From Oscillospiraceae bacterium (lineage in GTDB: Bacteria; Bacillota; Clostridia; Oscillospirales; CAG-272), in contig SVTD01000009.1 in the NCBI GenBank assembly GCA_015063955.1, forward strand, positions 1-51,062: a stretch of DNA of 51,062 nucleotides. Reading direction: 5' to 3'. The notes under the pieces are model-generated. The model was not told where the DNA came from and searched no databases. It worked only from the letters and a program-made list of their open reading frames with translations. Every line of letters starts with the position of its first letter. The first letter of the stretch is position 1. Made by a program: the position numbers and the translations under genes. Shown piece after piece: positions 7,262 through 15,352 of the stretch.

Positions 7262-8837
7262 AGCTTTGGCGGTTTTTCTTGCCTTCGTAATGCTGTTTTT
7301 GTCCTTTCCTGTAACGGCTGCAGATACGAAGGACGTAAATATTCATTACATCGAGCAGACCAACAACTACATAAACGGCGGACTTGATTCTGCAGCATAC
7401 GGCGATTATCTCTATTCCTACGAAGAGTTCAGGGATAAGCTTAGCGAAAGTGAGCTTTATATTGCCTGCTCTCTTCTTGCCGATGCAACCGTGGACGTGA
7501 ACTTTGATCCGGAGATCGAGGATTATATCGAAACCATTTCCAATATGATCGCTATATCGGAAAGCGAGAATCCCAACGATATAAGCGCCCAAAAGGAGCT
7601 TGATCATCTCAAGGGCGGCGGCGATTACGTAATGGATGCCATCTCACTTTGCGTTGACGCCTATTCCTTGACCTCAGAGTTCGTTGATGACGATACGGTA
7701 AAGCTCCTTTCCGACGTTATTTCGGGAGTCGACGACGTCTGCGACAGCGCCGAATCCGCGGTGAAGCTTATAAGCAATATCGAAACTGCAACGGAGCAGT
7801 ACGCAAGATACGACGTGATCCTGCAGGATATAGAAAAGAATTCCACGGGCGATCTGAATAAAGCGGCGGCGCTGATGAGAAAGCATATGAATTCTCTCTA
7901 CAACTACGCTCTCAGTCAGTACTGCGAGTATGCGGAGCAGGGGATTTGTGATATAGGTGAAACCATTTTTGATTTCGGCACCGAGGACTTTATAAACAGC
8001 CTGCCCAAGGAAGACCGTGAAGTATTTGAAATGTACGATAATTTCAATATTCTCAAGGATGCCTTTGAGCTTGGGGCTGAGGGCTCTCTGTTTTTGGGAA
8101 ACGTTATCCTGAATACAGAGGATATGGCAAAAAGGATAAGGGAGATCATAGCAGTTTCCGAGCTGAACGACGTTCTTGAGGCGGCGGCTCTCAAGGATAA
8201 GGAGAGCTTTCTTCTCGCATATGAAGACGGCGAGGCGACGGAGGATCTGTGTGATAAGTATCTTTCCACGGTTGATTATATTTTTTCAAACAGAAGAAGG
8301 GGAGAATACTGCTTCTACAGCCTGATGAAAAACGATCTCGGGCTTATCTCCTTCTTTGCCGACGACAAGGAGCTTGACGGTTGGTACGAAAAGCTTCTCC
8401 GTTTCCTGAGTGAGAGAGAGCTTTGGGTCGATAAGGTCAGCTACGATCCCGAGTGTCTTGAGATCCACAGATACGAGGTCTTTTCCGGAGTTGCAGATAC
8501 CTGGGAGGAGGCAGAAGCATATTGCCGCAGTCTCGGCGGTCATCTTGTGACCATCGGCGGCTATGAGGAAAATATGCACGTCTATAATCTCATGAAAGAA
8601 GCGGGCTACGAGAGCGCGTATATCGGTCTTTATGAAACCTCCGCCGGCGCCTGGAGATGGTGCAACGGCGAGACCGTTATCTATACCAATTGGGGCGGAT
8701 CCGAGCCCACTAATGAGGGCGGTGACGAGGACTACGGTATGTTCTATTTCAAGTTTACAGACGGAAGCTGGAATGACGGAGATTTCGATAACACCGTAAA
8801 CGGCGGTAAAGCCTTTATATGCGAATGGGATGAATAA
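7248..8837 (+). CDS. secreted protein with C-terminal C-type lectin domain
   Basis: 529 aa. A Sec signal peptide (about 1-25, FPVTAADT at the cleavage site) is followed by about 380 largely helical, acidic residues with no recognised family, then a C-type lectin fold from about 408 to the end. Lectin hallmarks are WEEAEAYCRSLGGHL, IGLYETSAGAWRW, the Ca-binding-like pair SEPTNEGG and GSWNDGD, and the final Cys in FICEWDE. The start is GTG 7248, 6 nt after GGAGG; ATG 7254 is the alternative. It overlaps the lipoprotein gene by 14 nt. It could bind carbohydrate or protein at the surface. It is the last gene before a strong terminator. Confidence 0.82.
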   Translation: MRMIKALAVFLAFVMLFLSFPVTAADTKDVNIHYIEQTNNYINGGLDSAAYGDYLYSYEEFRDKLSESELYIACSLLADATVDVNFDPEIEDYIETISNMIAISESENPNDISAQKELDHLKGGGDYVMDAISLCVDAYSLTSEFVDDDTVKLLSDVISGVDDVCDSAESAVKLISNIETATEQYARYDVILQDIEKNSTGDLNKAAALMRKHMNSLYNYALSQYCEYAEQGICDIGETIFDFGTEDFINSLPKEDREVFEMYDNFNILKDAFELGAEGSLFLGNVILNTEDMAKRIREIIAVSELNDVLEAAALKDKESFLLAYEDGEATEDLCDKYLSTVDYIFSNRRRGEYCFYSLMKNDLGLISFFADDKELDGWYEKLLRFLSERELWVDKVSYDPECLEIHRYEVFSGVADTWEEAEAYCRSLGGHLVTIGGYEENMHVYNLMKEAGYESAYIGLYETSAGAWRWCNGETVIYTNWGGSEPTNEGGDEDYGMFYFKFTDGSWNDGDFDNTVNGGKAFICEWDE

Positions 8838-8840
8838 TAA

Positions 8841-8876
8841 AAAAGGTCTGTCACGTTTTGTGACAGACCTTTTCAG
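8841..8876 (+). terminator. intrinsic terminator ending the deo/lectin operon
   Basis: A 14-bp perfect stem AAAAGGTCTGTCAC / GTGACAGACCTTTT with loop GTTTT, starting 3 nt after the lectin-protein stop. Confidence 0.92.
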
Positions 8877-8914
8877 TTAAGAGATAAGAGAGAAAAGAGA
8901 AGAGCTTCTGCAGA

Positions 8915-8934
8915 AATTCGCCTGAAGGCGAATT
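8915..8934 (-). terminator. short palindrome after the small membrane-protein gene
   Basis: AATTCGCCT and AGGCGAATT form a compact hairpin immediately downstream of the minus-strand stop at 8936. It has little U tract, so it may be a weak terminator or an mRNA 3' end-stabilising hairpin. Confidence 0.4.
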
Positions 8935-8935
8935 A

Positions 8936-9364
8936 TCAGCTGAACATAGAATCGTATTTTTCTTTTTTGTTTTTTTCTTTTTTCCTTGTGGATGAGGCAA
9001 CGGCAAAGATCGCGGCAAAGATTCCGTAAAGGACTAAAAAAAGAGTCATTGCGATGATAGTCTGTGCGCCGCTTGCGATAAATCCTCCGCAAAGCACTAC
9101 CACTACGAAATAAAGAGCGGCCGTTGCAAGGAAATGGAGACCGAGCTTTGCACCGAGGGATGCCTTTTTGCTCCCGAGAAGCAGGTTAGCAAAAGCAAGC
9201 ACGACGGAAAAGGCAAGAAAGAGAAGGATCCATTTCAGTGTGGGGATAAATGCCTTGTTTGCAGAAGAGAGAAGGGTGCCTGCTATGTATGAAATGACTG
9301 TTATGACCGTGAAGATCAGACAGCCGCTTTTGATCGTATCAAGTATTAAAGAGCGCTTATTCAT
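8936..9364 (-). CDS. four-TM small membrane protein
   Basis: 142 aa with four predicted membrane helices (about 13-35, 42-64, 73-95, 100-122) and a Lys-rich cytoplasmic tail (RKKEKNKKEKYDSMFS). The size and topology resemble the DUF3021-type group of small Firmicutes membrane proteins, but no diagnostic motif is visible, so this is a loose comparison. The start is supported by AGAGGTATTTTATG. It is transcribed divergently from nusB from its own extended -10 promoter. Function unknown. Confidence 0.7.
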   Translation of the reverse strand: MNKRSLILDTIKSGCLIFTVITVISYIAGTLLSSANKAFIPTLKWILLFLAFSVVLAFANLLLGSKKASLGAKLGLHFLATAALYFVVVVLCGGFIASGAQTIIAMTLFLVLYGIFAAIFAVASSTRKKEKNKKEKYDSMFS

Positions 9365-9394
9365 AAAATACCTCTGAAAAAATAATGCACTACT

Positions 9395-9423
9395 ATAATA
9401 TCACGATTCTCTCCGTATTTCAA
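9395..9423 (-). promoter_or_regulatory. extended -10 promoter of the small membrane protein
   Basis: On the minus strand, TTGAAA (9423-9418), a 17-bp spacer ending TGA, then TATTAT (9400-9395), about 30 bp upstream of the start. Confidence 0.7.
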
Positions 9424-9490
9424 GGCTATTTTTAAACTTTGCAGGGTAACAAAAATGAATAAATGAGTGAATATTTATAGTGTATATTCA

Positions 9491-9519
9491 TTGACATCTA
9501 TCAGGGTTTTTGATATAAT
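9491..9519 (+). promoter_or_regulatory. consensus promoter of the nusB-recN operon
   Basis: TTGACA (9491-9496), a 17-bp spacer, TATAAT (9514-9519), with TGA directly before the -10. This is essentially a perfect housekeeping promoter. It leaves a leader of about 50 nt to nusB. Confidence 0.92.
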
Positions 9520-9578
9520 GTAAAATAAGTATAAATATGGGTTTCTATGCCCTCAAAACTATAATAACGGAGATAATT

Positions 9579-9992
9579 ATGACCAGAAGAGAAAGCAGAA
9601 TCTGCGTTTTTGAGTTGCTTTATGAAGCAGACTTTCACAAGGACATCGATCCTCTGGAGGTTTACGACCGCTCACTTTCCTCAAGAGAAGCAAAGGGAAG
9701 CGAGTTTGCAAAGAGCCTCTTTACTCTTTGCGCTCTGAATATTGCAGAGATCGATAAGATCATAAGCGAGTCAGCAGAAAACTGGAAGCTTTCCAGAATG
9801 ACCGCCGTTACAAAGGCAATCCTCAGAATGGCAGTGGGTGAGATGCTCTATACAGAAGTTCCTCCCAAGGCCTGCATCAACGAGGCGGTTGAGATCTCAA
9901 AGGTATACGACGAGGGTAAGGCCCCCCGCTTTATCAACGGCGTTCTCAATAAGATCGCAAGAGCCTGCGGAAAGATCGCGGACGGTGAGTAA
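9579..9992 (+). CDS. nusB: transcription antitermination factor NusB
   Basis: A 137-aa all-helical RNA-binding protein that, with NusE (S10), binds boxA of rRNA leaders and supports antitermination. Family segments are RRESRICVFELLYEAD at the N-terminus and PPKACINEAVEISKVYDEGKAPRFINGVLNKIAR at the C-terminus. The ORF track begins at 9537, but ACGGAGATAATTATG fixes ATG 9579. It is the first gene of a long operon and the usual Firmicutes neighbour of xseA/xseB. Its 3' end overlaps the next gene by a few nt. Confidence 0.94.
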   Translation: MTRRESRICVFELLYEADFHKDIDPLEVYDRSLSSREAKGSEFAKSLFTLCALNIAEIDKIISESAENWKLSRMTAVTKAILRMAVGEMLYTEVPPKACINEAVEISKVYDEGKAPRFINGVLNKIARACGKIADGE

Positions 9993-10941
9993 GTTGTCAG
10001 AGGTATTTCTCGGTATAGATACCAGCAACTATACGACCTCCGTTGCAGTCGTTGACCGCGACGGAAACGTATTGGCAAACCTGAAAAAGCTCCTTCCCGT
10101 AAAGGAAGGGGAGCGGGGACTGAGACAGAGTGACGCGGTTTTCCACCATACGGTTCAGCTTCCGCTTCTTTTTGAGGCGGCGAAGGAGTTTACCGAGGGG
10201 CGAAAGATCGTTGCCGTCGGCGTATCTATGCGTCCCACGGACAGAGAGGGCTCTTATATGCCTTGCTTTCTTGCGGGAGCCTCTGCGGCAGGGGGACTTT
10301 GTCTCGGAGCGGAATGCAGGCAGTACGGCTTTTCCCATCAGTGCGGACATATAATGGCAGCACTTTACTCCTCGGAATCACAGCACCTTATCGGCAAGCC
10401 CTTTGCGGCATTTCACGTTTCCGGCGGTACTACTGACATTCTTCTCTGTACACCGGGAGAGGGTGAGCGCCCCTTCACAGTCGAGCGTGTAGGCGGAACT
10501 CTCGATATTAACGCAGGACAGGCGATCGACCGTGCGGGAGTATATATGGGGCTAAAGTTTCCTGCGGGTGCCTTTCTTGAGCGCCTTGCCCGTGAGTATT
10601 CGGGAAAGCCAAAAAGGGAAAAGATCTGCGTAAAGGGTCTTTCCTGCAATCTTTCGGGGCTTGAAAACAAAGCGTCGGCTATGTACGACAACGGTGCATC
10701 CCGTGAAGAGGTTGCGGCATTTGTTATAGACTTTATAAAAAGAACACTTATAAGGCTTACGGAGAATCTCCGTGAGGAGTATAAGGACATTCCTATAGTA
10801 TATGCCGGCGGCGTAATGAGCTGCGGCATAATAAAAGAGGAGCTTTCGGGATTCGGCTCGTTTGCTCTTCCGGCTTTTTCTGCAGACAATGCGGCAGGAA
10901 CGGCTCTGCTTGCAAGAAAAGCATATCTTAAAGAAATATAA
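9985..10941 (+). CDS. Kae1/TsaD-like ASKHA-fold protein (paralogue)
   Basis: About 318 aa of the Kae1/TsaD (peptidase M22) fold. It has N-terminal LGIDTSNYTTSVAVV, the metal-binding HxxxH in SHQCGHIMAAL, the nucleotide-binding FHVSGGTTDILL, and the C-terminal YAGGVMSCG and SADNAAGTALLA. It is more diverged than a standard TsaD, which makes t6A37 in tRNA, and clostridia usually encode a true TsaD elsewhere. It is therefore annotated as a paralogue of unknown function. The ORF track extends it upstream to 9838, but that part lies out of frame inside nusB. The start is probably GTG 9985 (8-nt overlap with nusB) or TTG 9994, behind GGTGAG. Confidence 0.82.
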   Translation: MSKLSEVFLGIDTSNYTTSVAVVDRDGNVLANLKKLLPVKEGERGLRQSDAVFHHTVQLPLLFEAAKEFTEGRKIVAVGVSMRPTDREGSYMPCFLAGASAAGGLCLGAECRQYGFSHQCGHIMAALYSSESQHLIGKPFAAFHVSGGTTDILLCTPGEGERPFTVERVGGTLDINAGQAIDRAGVYMGLKFPAGAFLERLAREYSGKPKREKICVKGLSCNLSGLENKASAMYDNGASREEVAAFVIDFIKRTLIRLTENLREEYKDIPIVYAGGVMSCGIIKEELSGFGSFALPAFSADNAAGTALLARKAYLKEI

Positions 10942-10954
10942 AAAGGAGGCGCCT

Positions 10955-12178
10955 ATGGATATAAGTGCTATGCGTTTTCTGTCGGCGCTGACCGTTACGG
11001 AGCTTAATCAATACGTAAAGGATCTTCTTGATCTGAATCCTCCGCTGACGGATATATACGTCAAGGGCGAGATATCAAACTATAAGGCACATTCCTCAGG
11101 CCATCTGTATTTTACCCTGAAGGATGAGGGCAGTGCTTTGAAGTGCGTAATGTTTCGCGGCAGTGCTTATTCCATGACCTTCCGACCTGAAAACGGAATG
11201 AAGGTAACGGCTCACGGAAGGATATCCTCCTTCGTTCGTGACGGAGCGTATCAGCTCTATTGCGATTCTATGGAGCCGGACGGAGTGGGCTCGCTCTATA
11301 TCGCCTTTGAGCAGCTGAAAAAGAAGCTGGAGGCAGAGGGGCTTTTCGCTGAATCAAGAAAGAAGCCTCTGCCGAAGATCCCTGCAAGGGTGGGAGTTGT
11401 AACCTCGCCCACGGGTGCCGCCGTAAGAGATATAATAAACGTTTGTAAACGCCGCTTCCCCTATGCAGAGATCATCGTTTATCCTGCACTCGTTCAGGGA
11501 GAGGGAGCTGTGGCAAGCGTTACGGCGGGAATCGAATTTTTTAATAAACGAGCTCTTTGCGACGTTCTTATCGTAGGCCGCGGAGGCGGATCCATTGAAG
11601 ATTTGTGGGCATTTAACTGCGAGCCCGTGGCAAGAGCGGTGGCAGCGTCAAGGATCCCCGTAATTTCTGCGGTGGGTCACGAAACTGACTTTACGATCTG
11701 CGACTTCGTTGCAGACAGAAGAGCCCCAACCCCCAGTGCTGCGGCAGAGATCGCAGTACCCGATATATTGGAGCTCAAGCATAAATTTAACAATATAATA
11801 TCAAGGGAAAGCGCAATACTTACGAAGCGCTTTGAGTATCTCAGAGATCATCTCAGAAGGCTCGAGCGCTCCCGCCCTCTTCTTTCTCCCATGAATACGA
11901 TCGAGGATAAAAGAATGACCGTGGCTTCTGTTCAGGACAGACTCGAGCTTTGCGTGGGTCATATAATCGAAAAAAAGAGAGCGCAGCTTTCCGGCACGGC
12001 GCAGGCACTTAACGCCCTGAACCCTCTCGCGGTGCTCAGCCGCGGATATTCGGCAGTTTTCGATAATGAGGGCAGGGTGGTAAAAAGCGTAAAAGATACG
12101 GAGATCGGTAAGACAATTGCCTTAAAGCTGTCTGACGGATCAATTTCTGCAATTGTCAAAGAGGTTAACGATGGATAA
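10955..12178 (+). CDS. xseA: exodeoxyribonuclease VII large subunit
   Basis: A 407-aa catalytic subunit of ExoVII, which degrades single-stranded DNA to oligonucleotides in repair. The N-terminal OB fold (about 1-110) contains VKGEISNYKAHSSGHLYFTL. The catalytic core has VVTSPTGAAVRDI, VGRGGGSIEDLWAFN and AVGHETDFTICDFVAD, then a coiled-coil region. AAAAGGAGGCGCCTATG fixes ATG 10955; the longer ORF-track form reads through the upstream gene. It overlaps xseB by 8 nt, as is common for this pair. Confidence 0.96.
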   Translation: MDISAMRFLSALTVTELNQYVKDLLDLNPPLTDIYVKGEISNYKAHSSGHLYFTLKDEGSALKCVMFRGSAYSMTFRPENGMKVTAHGRISSFVRDGAYQLYCDSMEPDGVGSLYIAFEQLKKKLEAEGLFAESRKKPLPKIPARVGVVTSPTGAAVRDIINVCKRRFPYAEIIVYPALVQGEGAVASVTAGIEFFNKRALCDVLIVGRGGGSIEDLWAFNCEPVARAVAASRIPVISAVGHETDFTICDFVADRRAPTPSAAAEIAVPDILELKHKFNNIISRESAILTKRFEYLRDHLRRLERSRPLLSPMNTIEDKRMTVASVQDRLELCVGHIIEKKRAQLSGTAQALNALNPLAVLSRGYSAVFDNEGRVVKSVKDTEIGKTIALKLSDGSISAIVKEVNDG

Positions 12179-12389
12179 GGATAAGATTCAGGATATGAAA
12201 TTTGAGGAGGCGCTGAAGCGACTCGAGGAAATAGTACGACTTCTTGAGGGCGGTCAGTCCCCCCTCGATCAGTCCCTTGAGCTTTACGAGGAGGCGGTAG
12301 CCCTCGTAAAGGTATGTAACGCAAGACTTGACACGGCTCAGCAGAAGGTAACGATGCTTGGAGCTAGTGATATCACGGAGGATAACTGA
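12171..12389 (+). CDS. xseB: exodeoxyribonuclease VII small subunit
   Basis: A 72-aa helical-hairpin subunit that binds XseA in multiple copies. It has the family pattern FEEALKRLEEIVRLLEGGQ, then LDQSLELYEEAVALVKVCNARLDTAQQKV. The SD AAGAGG precedes ATG 12171; the ORF-track TTG at 12153 lacks a better SD. It overlaps xseA by 8 nt and is separated from ispA by 1 nt. Confidence 0.95.
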   Translation: MDKDKIQDMKFEEALKRLEEIVRLLEGGQSPLDQSLELYEEAVALVKVCNARLDTAQQKVTMLGASDITEDN

Positions 12390-12390
12390 T

Positions 12391-13269
12391 ATGAGTTCTC
12401 TTAAAGAACGGCTTTCTTATAACGCAGAGTTTATTGAAAAAACTCTTGATAAGCTTCTCTCAAAGGATAAGCTTAACGGCGGTAATATGGCTGAGGCTAT
12501 GAGATACGCCACCCTCGGCGGAGGCAAGCGCATCAGAGCTTTTCTTGCTATTGAGTTTTGCCGTCTCTTCGGCGGAGACGAGGAGAGAGCTGCCTATTAT
12601 GCATCCGCTGTTGAGATGGTTCACGCTTATTCTCTCGTTCACGACGATCTTCCCGCAATGGATAATGACGATATGAGAAGAGGAAAGCCCTCATGCCATA
12701 AGGCGTTCGGCGAATCCTGCGCGCTTCTTGCGGGAGACGCTCTTCTTACCTACGCCTTTGAGGTATGTGCTTCGGCTCCTCTTTCTTCGGAGAAGAATGC
12801 ACTCGCAGTACGAACTCTTGCAAAATGTGCGGGAGCTGCCGGTATGTGCGGCGGACAGGAGCTTGACCTTATGCTTGACTGCCCCGATTACGAGTCCCTG
12901 AAGAAGCTCCATTACCTGAAAACGGGCGAGCTTATTTGTGCGGCGGCAACTCTCGGCTATATCGCATCCCCCTTGGAATACGACAGCGCTACGGCTGAAA
13001 GAATTGCAGACTACGCTCTTTCCCTCGGTCTTGCATTTCAGATAGAGGACGATCTTCTTGACGTAAGATCCACCACCGAGGAGCTGGGTAAGCCCGTAGG
13101 AAGCGACGAAAAGAACGGAAAGAAGACTGTCCTTTCCTATATGTCTGTTGAAGAAGCAGATGCAGAGGCAAAGCGTCTCAGCACTCATTCTGCAGGTCTT
13201 TTCGCAGATATGGAGGGCGGAGAGGTGGTTTCCGAGCTTCCCGTTTATCTCCTTTCAAGAAAAAAATGA
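12391..13269 (+). CDS. ispA: polyprenyl diphosphate synthase (farnesyl/geranylgeranyl type)
   Basis: A 292-aa trans-prenyltransferase that condenses isopentenyl diphosphate with allylic diphosphates, supplying precursors for undecaprenyl phosphate and other isoprenoids. The first aspartate-rich motif is DDLPAMDNDD (about 85-94) with the GGGKRIR motif before it. The second is QIEDDLLD (about 218-225). Product chain length cannot be fixed by eye. ATG 12391 follows GGAGG with a 9-nt gap. It overlaps tlyA by 4 nt. The dxs gene often found between ispA and tlyA in clostridia is absent. Confidence 0.93.
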   Translation: MSSLKERLSYNAEFIEKTLDKLLSKDKLNGGNMAEAMRYATLGGGKRIRAFLAIEFCRLFGGDEERAAYYASAVEMVHAYSLVHDDLPAMDNDDMRRGKPSCHKAFGESCALLAGDALLTYAFEVCASAPLSSEKNALAVRTLAKCAGAAGMCGGQELDLMLDCPDYESLKKLHYLKTGELICAAATLGYIASPLEYDSATAERIADYALSLGLAFQIEDDLLDVRSTTEELGKPVGSDEKNGKKTVLSYMSVEEADAEAKRLSTHSAGLFADMEGGEVVSELPVYLLSRKK

Positions 13270-14039
13270 GAATAGATACTTTTCTTGCAGAGCGCGGACT
13301 TGCCAAGAGCCGCAGCTTTGCAAAAACGCTCCTTGACGAGGGCTTCGTTACGGTGAACGGAAGGGTGGTTAAAAAGGCCTCCTTTGACGTTTCGGACGTT
13401 GACGAGGTATGCGTTACGGGAGCTCCGTACAGCTACGTAAGCCGCGGAGGAGTAAAGCTTGAGGGGGCGCTGAACGCCTTTTCCCTGGACGTTTCGGGAA
13501 TGATATGCGTTGATATCGGCGCATCAAGCGGCGGCTTTACCGATTGCCTTCTCAAAAGAGGTGCGCGGAGGGTCTATGCCGTCGATTCGGGCTCGGATCA
13601 GCTTGACCCTATCCTTCGGGACGACGAAAGAGTTGTTAATATCGAAAATTATAACGCAAGAAATCTGACGGCTGCGGATCTCGGTGAGGTCTGCGATATT
13701 GCCGTTACAGACGTGTCCTTCATTTCCCAGACTCTTATAATTCCCGCGGCGGTGAAGGTTTTGAAAGACGGCGGACTTTACGTCAGCCTCATAAAGCCAC
13801 AGTTCGAGTGCGGAAAGTCGGGACTCGGCAAGGGCGGTATAGTCAAAAGCAAAAAAATAATGGCAGAGTCGGTGAAAAAGGTTATCGGCTGTGCTGAGTC
13901 CTTCGGTCTCGGATGCCGCGGACTTATCAAATCGCCCATTCAGGGCGGCGACGGAAACTGCGAGTTTCTTATGGTCTGTGTTCTCGGAGGTGAGAGCACC
14001 GTAGATGAAAAAGCTGTAAAGGAGGTAGTCGGAATTTGA
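13266..14039 (+). CDS. tlyA: TlyA family rRNA 2'-O-methyltransferase
   Basis: 257 aa: an N-terminal S4 RNA-binding domain (about 1-60) and a Rossmann methyltransferase domain of the FtsJ type. The SAM loop VDIGASSGGFTDCLL is at about 82-96, and the catalytic Asp/Lys regions are AVTDVSFIS and SLIKPQFECG. Characterised homologues methylate 16S and 23S rRNA ribose; older records call them haemolysin A. It overlaps ispA by 4 nt (ATGA) and nadK by 4 nt (TTGA). Confidence 0.93.
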   Translation: MRIDTFLAERGLAKSRSFAKTLLDEGFVTVNGRVVKKASFDVSDVDEVCVTGAPYSYVSRGGVKLEGALNAFSLDVSGMICVDIGASSGGFTDCLLKRGARRVYAVDSGSDQLDPILRDDERVVNIENYNARNLTAADLGEVCDIAVTDVSFISQTLIIPAAVKVLKDGGLYVSLIKPQFECGKSGLGKGGIVKSKKIMAESVKKVIGCAESFGLGCRGLIKSPIQGGDGNCEFLMVCVLGGESTVDEKAVKEVVGI

Positions 14040-14869
14040 AAAAGCTTGTTTTTGTTTTGCCGAATAAGGAAAAGCAGAAAGCCATCGAGGCGGCTGAAGG
14101 CATTTGCCAAAAGATCCTTTCCTGGGGATATGATGCAGAGATTTCTGCAATGCCCGAAAACGCTCTCGAAGCCCGTTCTTTGGAACGTGCCGATTATCTC
14201 GTGGTCCTCGGCGGTGACGGCTCGATAATACAGGTCGCCCGCGCAACGACGGAGCTTAACATCCCCATCGTAGGCATCAATTACGGTAAGGTGGGATATA
14301 TGGCGGTTCTCGGCGGCGAGGAGGCTGACGAGCTTCGGGATATTCTTGCGGGAAATCATATCGTGCAGAAGCGAATGATGCTCGACGTTGATATTATCAA
14401 GGGCGACAGGAGCGTCCGCTCCTTCAGCCGCGCTCTTAACGAGGCGGTGGTATCCAACGGCCCCATCCCTCATCTCGTAGAGTTCGATCTTTATTGCGAC
14501 GGAAATCTCTGTCAGCATATCCGCTCCGACGGAATCATTATTGCAACCCCCACGGGCTCCAGCGCTTATTCCATGTCTGCAGGCGGACCGGTGATGGATC
14601 CGTCCCTCTCCTGTATCTGCGCAACGCCCATTTGCCCCCATCATTTAAACTCCCGTCCCGTGATCTTCGGCGGCGATTCAGTTCTTGAGATAAAAAACGC
14701 CCGCTGCCGCAACAATTACATCTACCTGTCAGTAGACGGTAAAGAGGTGTTTGAGATCGGCGAGGGAGACGTTGTACGTATAGCAAAGAGCAAATATACA
14801 GCATCCATAGTATCGCAAAAGAACAACAGCTTTATTGAAGTGCTTAATTCTAAACTTTCATATCAGTGA
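14036..14869 (+). CDS. nadK: NAD kinase
   Basis: A 277-aa ATP/polyphosphate NAD+ kinase that makes NADP+. The GGDG nucleotide-binding motif is at residues 59-62 (VVLGGDGSII), NYGKVGYMA follows, and GIIIATPTGSSAYSMSAGGP is the NAD-binding signature. The start codon is TTG, behind AAAGGAGG with a 10-nt gap, and it overlaps the tlyA stop. The position between tlyA and argR is the usual clostridial order. Confidence 0.95.
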   Translation: MKKLVFVLPNKEKQKAIEAAEGICQKILSWGYDAEISAMPENALEARSLERADYLVVLGGDGSIIQVARATTELNIPIVGINYGKVGYMAVLGGEEADELRDILAGNHIVQKRMMLDVDIIKGDRSVRSFSRALNEAVVSNGPIPHLVEFDLYCDGNLCQHIRSDGIIIATPTGSSAYSMSAGGPVMDPSLSCICATPICPHHLNSRPVIFGGDSVLEIKNARCRNNYIYLSVDGKEVFEIGEGDVVRIAKSKYTASIVSQKNNSFIEVLNSKLSYQ

Positions 14870-14880
14870 TCGGAGAAGAA

Positions 14881-15333
14881 ATGAAAAGCAGAAGACAGAA
14901 TGTTATTCTCAGTATAATCGAAAGCCGTGACGTTGAAACCCAGGAGGAGCTTATCGACGCGCTCCGAAGCGAGGGCTTTAACGTTACTCAGGCAACTGTT
15001 TCAAGAGATATAAGAGAGCTGAAGCTTACAAAGGTAACTGCGGAAAACGGAAAATATAAGTACGTTCTTCCCGGCGTTAAAAAGGCAATGGCTCGCAGTC
15101 ACGTTTATTCGACCATATCGGCATCGGTCATCAGCGTAGAATGCGCTATGAATACCGTTGTAATAAAAACCTATCCCGGAATGGCACCTGCGGTGGCTAC
15201 GGGAATCGATTCCCACGCAATTGAAGGCGTTGTAGGCTGTATTGCCGGCGATGACACGATCTTCGTTGCCGTTGATTCCATAGAAAACGCAAATAATGCC
15301 AGAAGAGAGATAAGAAAGCTTATCGAAGCATAA
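14881..15333 (+). CDS. argR: arginine repressor
   Basis: A 150-aa ArgR/AhrC family regulator. The N-terminal winged helix contains TQATVSRDIRELKL (about 37-50), and the C-terminal hexamerisation and arginine-binding domain ends IAGDDTIFVAVDS. It represses arginine biosynthesis and may activate catabolism when arginine is bound. The ORF track starts at 14866, but CGGAGAAGAAATG favours ATG 14881. Its place between nadK and recN is conserved in Firmicutes; no ARG box was recognised nearby. Confidence 0.95.
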   Translation: MKSRRQNVILSIIESRDVETQEELIDALRSEGFNVTQATVSRDIRELKLTKVTAENGKYKYVLPGVKKAMARSHVYSTISASVISVECAMNTVVIKTYPGMAPAVATGIDSHAIEGVVGCIAGDDTIFVAVDSIENANNARREIRKLIEA

Positions 15334-15352
15334 GAGAAAGAGAGGTGCCCAT

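Noticed and set aside
9838-9984. N-terminal extension of the Kae1-like ORF
   Set aside because: It runs out of frame through the end of nusB, is Arg/Ser-rich and lies before the conserved LGIDTSN start of the fold.
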